Assembly: GCA_903928275.1 (NCBI GenBank)
Contig: CAIYQJ010000041.1
Coordinates: 1-16,473 of the forward strand
From: an uncultured Chloroflexota bacterium
Lineage (GTDB): Bacteria; Chloroflexota; Limnocylindria; Limnocylindrales; CSP1-4
DNA length: 16,473 bases
Direction: 5' to 3'
Positions 13,658 to 16,473 of this stretch are shown piece after piece. The translations under genes and the position numbers were made by a program. Within the stretch, counting starts at the first letter, position 1, and each line of letters starts with the position of its first letter. Below the pieces are notes generated by a model, which was not told the DNA's origin, did no database searches, and saw only the letters and a program-made list of their open reading frames with translations.

Positions 13658-14347
13658 CTACAGGTCCGGCCCGGTCGCCTCGCCGTCTGGCTGGGCCGAC
13701 GCGGGAGGCGCCGGCGTCTCGTCGTCCGCGAGTAGCCTGTAGAGCCGCCGCCGCGCGTCGGTGAGGATCTCGCGGGCCGCATCGACCGAGCGCGGCGAGC
13801 CGACCTGTCCGACCTGCATCGCCGCCGCTCCCACCTGGAAGGTCAGCCTGCCCAGGTCGAATCCGGGCTCGTCACCGCCGCCCGGGCCGTCCCACGGCGC
13901 GGGGCCCGCGCCGGCGACGCGCGCGGTCTCGGCGCGCCCGGTCTCGGTCAGGCTGAAGACGCGCCGACCCTCGAGCTGCTCGCTCCGGACGAGACCCTCG
14001 TCCTCGAGCAGCGCGAGGGTCGGGCAGACGGAGCCTGCGCTCGGGCGCCAGCGGCCGCCGCTCTTCGCCTCGAGCTCCCCGATCACCTGATAGCCGTGCA
14101 CCGGCTTCTCGGCGAGCACGGCGAGGATCGCCGCGCGGACATCGCCGCGCCGCGCCGTCCTGCCGCGCCCCCAGCCCGGACCCCCAGGCCCGCGCCAGCC
14201 CGGACCCCCGGGCCCACGCCGCCCGCCGAACGGCGGCATCCCGTCGAAACCGCCGGGACCGTGGTCGTCGGCGTGGTGGTGGCGGGTGCGTCCATGCATC
14301 CCCGCCGGGTGGCCGCCCATCCTGGGCGACCCGTTCTGATCGAACAC
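13658..14347 (-). CDS. PadR-family transcriptional regulator with His/Gly/Pro-rich N-terminal extension
   Basis: A 229-residue protein. Residues 1-65 are low-complexity and rich in Gly, Pro, His and Arg (H13, H18, H23-25, H29; repeated GPGGPGW). The PadR winged helix follows: RRGDVRAAILAVLAEKPVHGYQVIGELEAKS, then GGRWRPSAGSVCPTLALLEDEGLV, then the wing GRRVFSLTETGRAE. In most PadR proteins the VYPTL motif has Tyr; here it is C108. The C-terminal part has a dimerisation helix (SVDAAREILTDARRRLYRLLADD). GTG 14347 has GGAGGGA 8 nt upstream. A consensus promoter with a CGATATATCG palindrome over its -10 lies upstream, so autorepression is likely. The ligand is unknown; the His cluster makes a metal possible. 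Confidence 0.88.
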   Translation of the reverse strand: MFDQNGSPRMGGHPAGMHGRTRHHHADDHGPGGFDGMPPFGGRRGPGGPGWRGPGGPGWGRGRTARRGDVRAAILAVLAEKPVHGYQVIGELEAKSGGRWRPSAGSVCPTLALLEDEGLVRSEQLEGRRVFSLTETGRAETARVAGAGPAPWDGPGGGDEPGFDLGRLTFQVGAAAMQVGQVGSPRSVDAAREILTDARRRLYRLLADDETPAPPASAQPDGEATGPDL

Positions 14348-14391
14348 TGAACGTGTCCCTCCATCTGGTCGCGCACCATCTGCGCGACATC

Positions 14392-14420
14392 ACGATATAT
14401 CGCCATACTTCGTCTGTCAA
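14392..14420 (-). promoter_or_regulatory. Promoter of the PadR gene
   Basis: On the minus strand a perfect TTGACA (14420-14415) and TATCGT (14397-14392) are separated by exactly 17 bp. Transcription would begin near 14385, about 38 nt before GTG 14347. This is the best -35/-10 pair in the window. Confidence 0.65.
14393..14402. promoter_or_regulatory. PadR-type operator palindrome
   Basis: CGATATATCG is a perfect 10-bp palindrome that overlaps the PadR gene's -10 box. AT-rich palindromes of this kind are common at PadR promoters, so it is a likely autoregulatory site. Confidence 0.55.
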
Positions 14421-14760
14421 GATCGCCGACGGGATGGTCCAGCGACGTCACGATCGGGACCGGGCGACGTGCGCGCGGAGCGGGGCAGGTGACCGGTCGA
14501 TCGGACAGTGCCGACCCACGCCTCATCGAAGGTGGCATGCCCGCTCCGTGCCTCGACATCGCGACCGCGGGCGATGGATGCCTCGGGACGGGATCGACGA
14601 GGCACAGGGTCCAGCCCCCGCCCTGATGACCCCCCAGGGCCCGACCTCGAGACGGGTCGGATCGAGTGCGTCCGCTGACCGGCGGCCGAGCGGCCGAGCG
14701 GCCGGCGAAGTGCGGGGTCAGTGCCGATCGGGTCGTGCCCCGAGCCCGAGTGTTCGCTTC
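14421..14760. other. Intergenic region with a short tandem repeat
   Basis: No gene is supported here on either strand. The only structure noticed is CGGCCGAG in tandem (two full copies and a partial third) at 14683-14704, with an 8-bp period. It may be simple slippage in GC-rich DNA. Confidence 0.45.
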
Positions 14761-14779
14761 GCCCGACCGCCCGTCGGGC
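14761..14779 (-). terminator. Hairpin after the HNH-like lipoprotein gene
   Basis: GCCCGAC and GTCGGGC form a perfect 7-bp stem with a 5-nt loop, about 30 bp beyond the minus-strand stop at 14810. There is no T-tract. Confidence 0.4.
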
Positions 14780-14809
14780 CCCGTCAGGTCGCCGGGAGCG
14801 GCCGCCGCA

Positions 14810-15442
14810 TCAGGGCTCGAGTGCGATGCCGTAGTAGGCGTGGACCCAGGAGCCGCGGATCTCCGCCTGGGCCGCGGCGAGCGTCATCGACCCCGAGCAC
14901 ACCGCCCGGTGGAGGCTGTTCTCCAGCCGGTCCTTCGCGTGGGCACCGGCGTCACGACCATCGGGCAGCGTGATCGACCAGGGCTCCGGCCACAGGTTGG
15001 CAGGATCGGTCGGGCTGCCGCCGAGCTCGAGCGCGATGAGGTGATCCTCCTCGTAGAGCCGCGGGTCGGCGTCCGCGTAGCCGTACTCCGCGATCTGCCC
15101 CACCTTGAGCTTGTTCGTGTACGTCACGGGCGGACGGACCGTCTTCGTCCAGCCGGACACGCAGATCGTCGAGCCGATCGTGGCCTGGGTGACGTCCGGG
15201 TTGACGGCACCGGGGGTGAGCGATGGGTCTGGCTCCCCGGGCAGGCGGGGGACGGCAGCCGGCGTCGCGGGCGCGCCGACGGTCGCGACGGGAGCTGAGC
15301 CCGCCGGAACGGGAGCAGCTGGGGCGCCGGTGTCCACCGTCGCGGCGCTCGCGGTCGTCCCGACGCCGCCCTGGACCCCTGACCCGGAGCAGCCGGCAGC
15401 GATGATGGCTGTCACCAGGGCGAGGGCGATCCGCTGCTTCAC
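14810..15442 (-). CDS. Secreted lipoprotein with HNH-like (DHLIxLELGG...NLWPE) domain
   Basis: A 210-residue protein. Residues 1-18 form a signal sequence (KQR, hydrophobic IALALVTAIIA, then AAGC with C18 the likely lipidated Cys). Residues 20-75 are a Pro/Ala/Gly/Thr-rich linker. The C-terminal domain contains YEEDHLIALELGGSPTDPAN then LWPEPW (H134, N149, W151) and later AHAKDRLENSLHRAVCSG. This is the DHxIPLxxGG...NLWP pattern of a widespread HNH/His-Me-finger-like family. C94 and C182 could form a disulfide in the domain. If active it would be a nuclease on the cell surface, but activity is not established for such proteins. GTG 15442 is chosen because the signal begins there; the ribosome site is weak. 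TACCGT lies 25 nt upstream. Confidence 0.75.
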   Translation of the reverse strand: MKQRIALALVTAIIAAGCSGSGVQGGVGTTASAATVDTGAPAAPVPAGSAPVATVGAPATPAAVPRLPGEPDPSLTPGAVNPDVTQATIGSTICVSGWTKTVRPPVTYTNKLKVGQIAEYGYADADPRLYEEDHLIALELGGSPTDPANLWPEPWSITLPDGRDAGAHAKDRLENSLHRAVCSGSMTLAAAQAEIRGSWVHAYYGIALEP

Positions 15443-15467
15443 GGACCCATTCTCCGCGCTCGGGCCG

Positions 15468-15473
15468 ACGGTA
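15468..15473 (-). promoter_or_regulatory. -10 box of the HNH-like lipoprotein gene
   Basis: TACCGT on the minus strand, 25 nt before the GTG at 15442; predicted leader of about 19 nt. It is the same hexamer as at 190 and 7618. No good -35 is seen. Confidence 0.4.
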
Positions 15474-15642
15474 TCTCGACCCGCTCGGGCCCCTGGATGC
15501 CATGGAGTGATCGTGCGCGAGGTGCGTGTCGTGGACGGCGCGGCGAAGACGGGAGAGCCGACACCGGAGGCGGGCGCGGGGATCTCGCAGGGCTTGACGT
15601 CCGCAGAGATCCGCCGATGGATACGACCGAGCCCCGATGCTC

Positions 15643-15648
15643 TATATT
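15643..15648 (+). promoter_or_regulatory. -10 box of the tRNA-Gly gene
   Basis: TATATT matches the -10 consensus at 5 of 6 positions in an otherwise GC-rich stretch, 36 nt before the first tRNA base. The upstream -35 region is poorly conserved. Confidence 0.5.
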
Positions 15649-15684
15649 CCAGCGCGCAGGGACGTTGGGTCCGTGGCCTCCCGA

Positions 15685-15760
15685 GCGGGAGTAGCTCAGT
15701 TGGCAGAGCGTCTGCTTCCCAAGCAGAAGGTCGCGAGTTCGAGCCTCGTCTCCCGCTCCA
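15685..15760 (+). tRNA. tRNA-Gly (anticodon CCC), CCA encoded
   Basis: The acceptor stem GCGGGAG pairs with CTCCCGC. The D-arm contains AGCTCAGTTGGCAGAGC. The anticodon stem TCTGC/GCAGA encloses TTCCCAA, giving anticodon CCC, which reads GGG glycine codons. The T-arm GCGAG-TTCGAGC-CTCGT is standard, with one G-T pair. Discriminator T15757 is followed by an encoded CCA at 15758-15760. The gene is intact. A tyrosine recombinase begins 142 bp downstream in the same direction, so the 3' end may be an integration site. Confidence 0.96.
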
Positions 15761-15809
15761 CTTCCCTCGTTTCACGCTCAGGACCGCCCGATAACTCCGG
15801 CGGTTCGTC

Positions 15810-15829
15810 GTCCCCCGTCCGTCCCCCGT
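15810..15829 (+). repeat. Helically phased direct repeat GTCCCCCGT
   Basis: GTCCCCCGT occurs at 15810-15818 and 15821-15829, a period of 11 bp (one helical turn). It fills the region where a -35 would lie for the TACTAT box at 15835, so it may be a regulator site. Confidence 0.45.
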
Positions 15830-15834
15830 AGTGC

Positions 15835-15840
15835 TACTAT
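15835..15840 (+). promoter_or_regulatory. -10 box of the integrase gene
   Basis: TACTAT, 62 nt before ATG 15903. There is no -35; its position is occupied by the GTCCCCCGT repeats. The predicted leader is about 56 nt. Confidence 0.45.
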
Positions 15841-15866
15841 GCTCGACGGCACGATAACTCCCCGGA

Positions 15867-15895
15867 TCCTCCGGCGGAGCTCCGGCCACGGAGGA
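15867..15895 (+). promoter_or_regulatory. Leader hairpin able to cover the integrase ribosome site
   Basis: TCCTCCG (15867-15873) is exactly complementary to CGGAGGA (15889-15895), which contains the GGAGGA ribosome site 7 nt before ATG 15903. The loop would be 15 nt, with a smaller GGAG/CTCC helix possible inside. This could limit integrase translation; not demonstrated. Confidence 0.4.
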
Positions 15896-15902
15896 CGGCC
15901 GT

Positions 15903-16473
15903 ATGGGCACCCCAGGCACCGCGACGATCACCACGGCGGAGCCCCTGCTCACCTACGCAGGAGCCCGCGCAAGCTTCGAGATCGCCCTCCGGGCGGAGCA
16001 CCTGAGCCCCAAGACGCTCGTCACCTACGGCGAGGCGCTCGACAGGTTCGAGGCTTTCCTCCACCTCGCGCGGCGCCCGACCGCGCCGGCCCTCATCCGG
16101 CGGGATGACGTGGCCGCGTTCGTCGCGGACCTCCTCGAGCACTACGCGCCGGCGACTGCGGCGAACCGGTACCGGACGCTGAACCGCTACTTCCGGTGGC
16201 TCGCCGAGGAAGGCGAGATCGAGACGAGCCCGATGGAGCGGATGAGGCCGCCGAAGGTCCCCGAGACCCGGCCCGCCATCCTGCCCGACGATGACGTGCG
16301 CCGCATCCTCGCCGCCTGCGTGGGCCGCGGGTTCGAGGAGCGCCGGGACCTCGCCATCCTCCGCCTGTTCACCGACACGCCCGCCCGGCTCGCCGAAGTC
16401 GCGGGCCTGTCCGTCTCCGACGTGAACCTCATCACGAACACGATCGGCGTGACCGGGAAGGGTTCCAAGTTCC
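15903..16473 (+). CDS. Tyrosine site-specific recombinase (phage/XerC-type integrase), 3' end cut by window
   Basis: 190 complete codons are present. Residues about 15-105 form a SAM-like core-binding domain (LSPKTLVTYGEALDRFEAFL, RRDDVAAFVADLL, ATAANRYRTLNRYFRWLAEE). It is followed by SPMERMRPPKVPETRPAILP, the linker normally seen before the catalytic domain. The catalytic part begins with RRDLAILRLFTDTPARLAEVAGLSVSDV, in which the Arg of ARLAE is the first catalytic Arg. GVTGKGSKF at the window edge contains the beta-hairpin catalytic Lys. The HxxR and Tyr motifs would lie outside. GGAGGA lies 7 nt before the ATG. It reads away from tRNA-Gly, which fits an integrase at the tRNA-proximal end of an integrated element. 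It could instead be a chromosomal Xer-like enzyme. Confidence 0.92.
   Translation, partial: MGTPGTATITTAEPLLTYAGARASFEIALRAEHLSPKTLVTYGEALDRFEAFLHLARRPTAPALIRRDDVAAFVADLLEHYAPATAANRYRTLNRYFRWLAEEGEIETSPMERMRPPKVPETRPAILPDDDVRRILAACVGRGFEERRDLAILRLFTDTPARLAEVAGLSVSDVNLITNTIGVTGKGSKF

Larger units (their letters stand above)
15789..15861 (+). repeat. Direct repeat CGATAACTCC flanking the integrase promoter
   Basis: CGATAACTCC occurs at 15789-15798 and again at 15852-15861, 63 bp apart, on either side of the -10 box. A 10-bp perfect AT-containing repeat in GC-rich DNA next to an integrase may be recombinase arm-type or regulator sites; two copies only. Confidence 0.4.

Noticed and set aside
13343..13735. 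Plus-strand frame between the four-TM and PadR genes
   Set aside because: Arg/Pro/Ser-rich translation, no ribosome site, and it runs antisense into the PadR 3' end.
14683..14704. CGGCCGAG tandem repeat as a possible CRISPR or iteron array
   Set aside because: Fewer than three copies, no spacers and an 8-bp period; simple sequence slippage explains it.
15685..15760. tRNA as a disrupted gene fragment caused by integration
   Set aside because: All stems pair and CCA is encoded, so the tRNA is intact; any integration has preserved it.

Overview
This is a GC-rich bacterial window (roughly 70% G+C by eye) with dense short operons. It holds F420-type enzymes (a DUF385/DDN-like oxidoreductase and an LLM-class flavin/F420 oxidoreductase), several GTG starts, MarR and PadR regulators, and what look like leaderless transcripts, where a TANNNT -10 box sits only 6-7 nt from the start codon. 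This suggests Actinomycetota or a soil/freshwater Chloroflexota lineage (Limnocylindria-like). The sequence alone does not settle which, and no phylogenetic marker gene is present.

Layout. 1-100: 3' end of a phosphoesterase/acid phosphatase. 234-794: isochorismatase-family hydrolase. 893-1600 (-): VIT/CCC1 metal transporter. 1855-3537: large phospholipase B-like lipoprotein with an apparent Ntn-type Cys nucleophile. 3852-6840: compact four-gene unit (DUF385 F420-type oxidoreductase, six-TM protein, SRPBCC protein, MDR oxidoreductase); the MDR gene carries two compensating frameshifts. 7014-7795: two small hypothetical genes. 7908-9563 (-): cyclase-family protein and a second MDR oxidoreductase, followed on the other strand by the remnant of a short-chain dehydrogenase (SDR). 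9919-12006 (-): LLM oxidoreductase, then an OhrR-like regulator translationally coupled to a Cys-type glutathione peroxidase behind a palindromic operator. 12183-13265: MarR regulator divergent from a four-TM protein, with two identical-type palindromes between them. 13658-14347 (-): PadR regulator with its own promoter and palindrome. 14810-15442 (-): HNH-like secreted lipoprotein. 15685-15760: tRNA-Gly(CCC). 15903-end: tyrosine recombinase cut by the window end.

How it works together. Most of the window is redox and stress accessory metabolism (peroxidase with its thiol sensor, flavin/F420 and NAD(P)H oxidoreductases, small efflux-like membrane proteins) under local repressors whose operators can be read directly. 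The right edge looks like the start of a tRNA-integrated mobile element, whose cargo would lie beyond the window. I see no CRISPR array, no complete insertion sequence and no clearly recognisable new defence system. The most unusual items are the phospholipase B-like lipoprotein, the GPx-OhrR coupling, the tandem MarR palindromes, the doubly frameshifted MDR gene, and the repeat-rich control region of the integrase.
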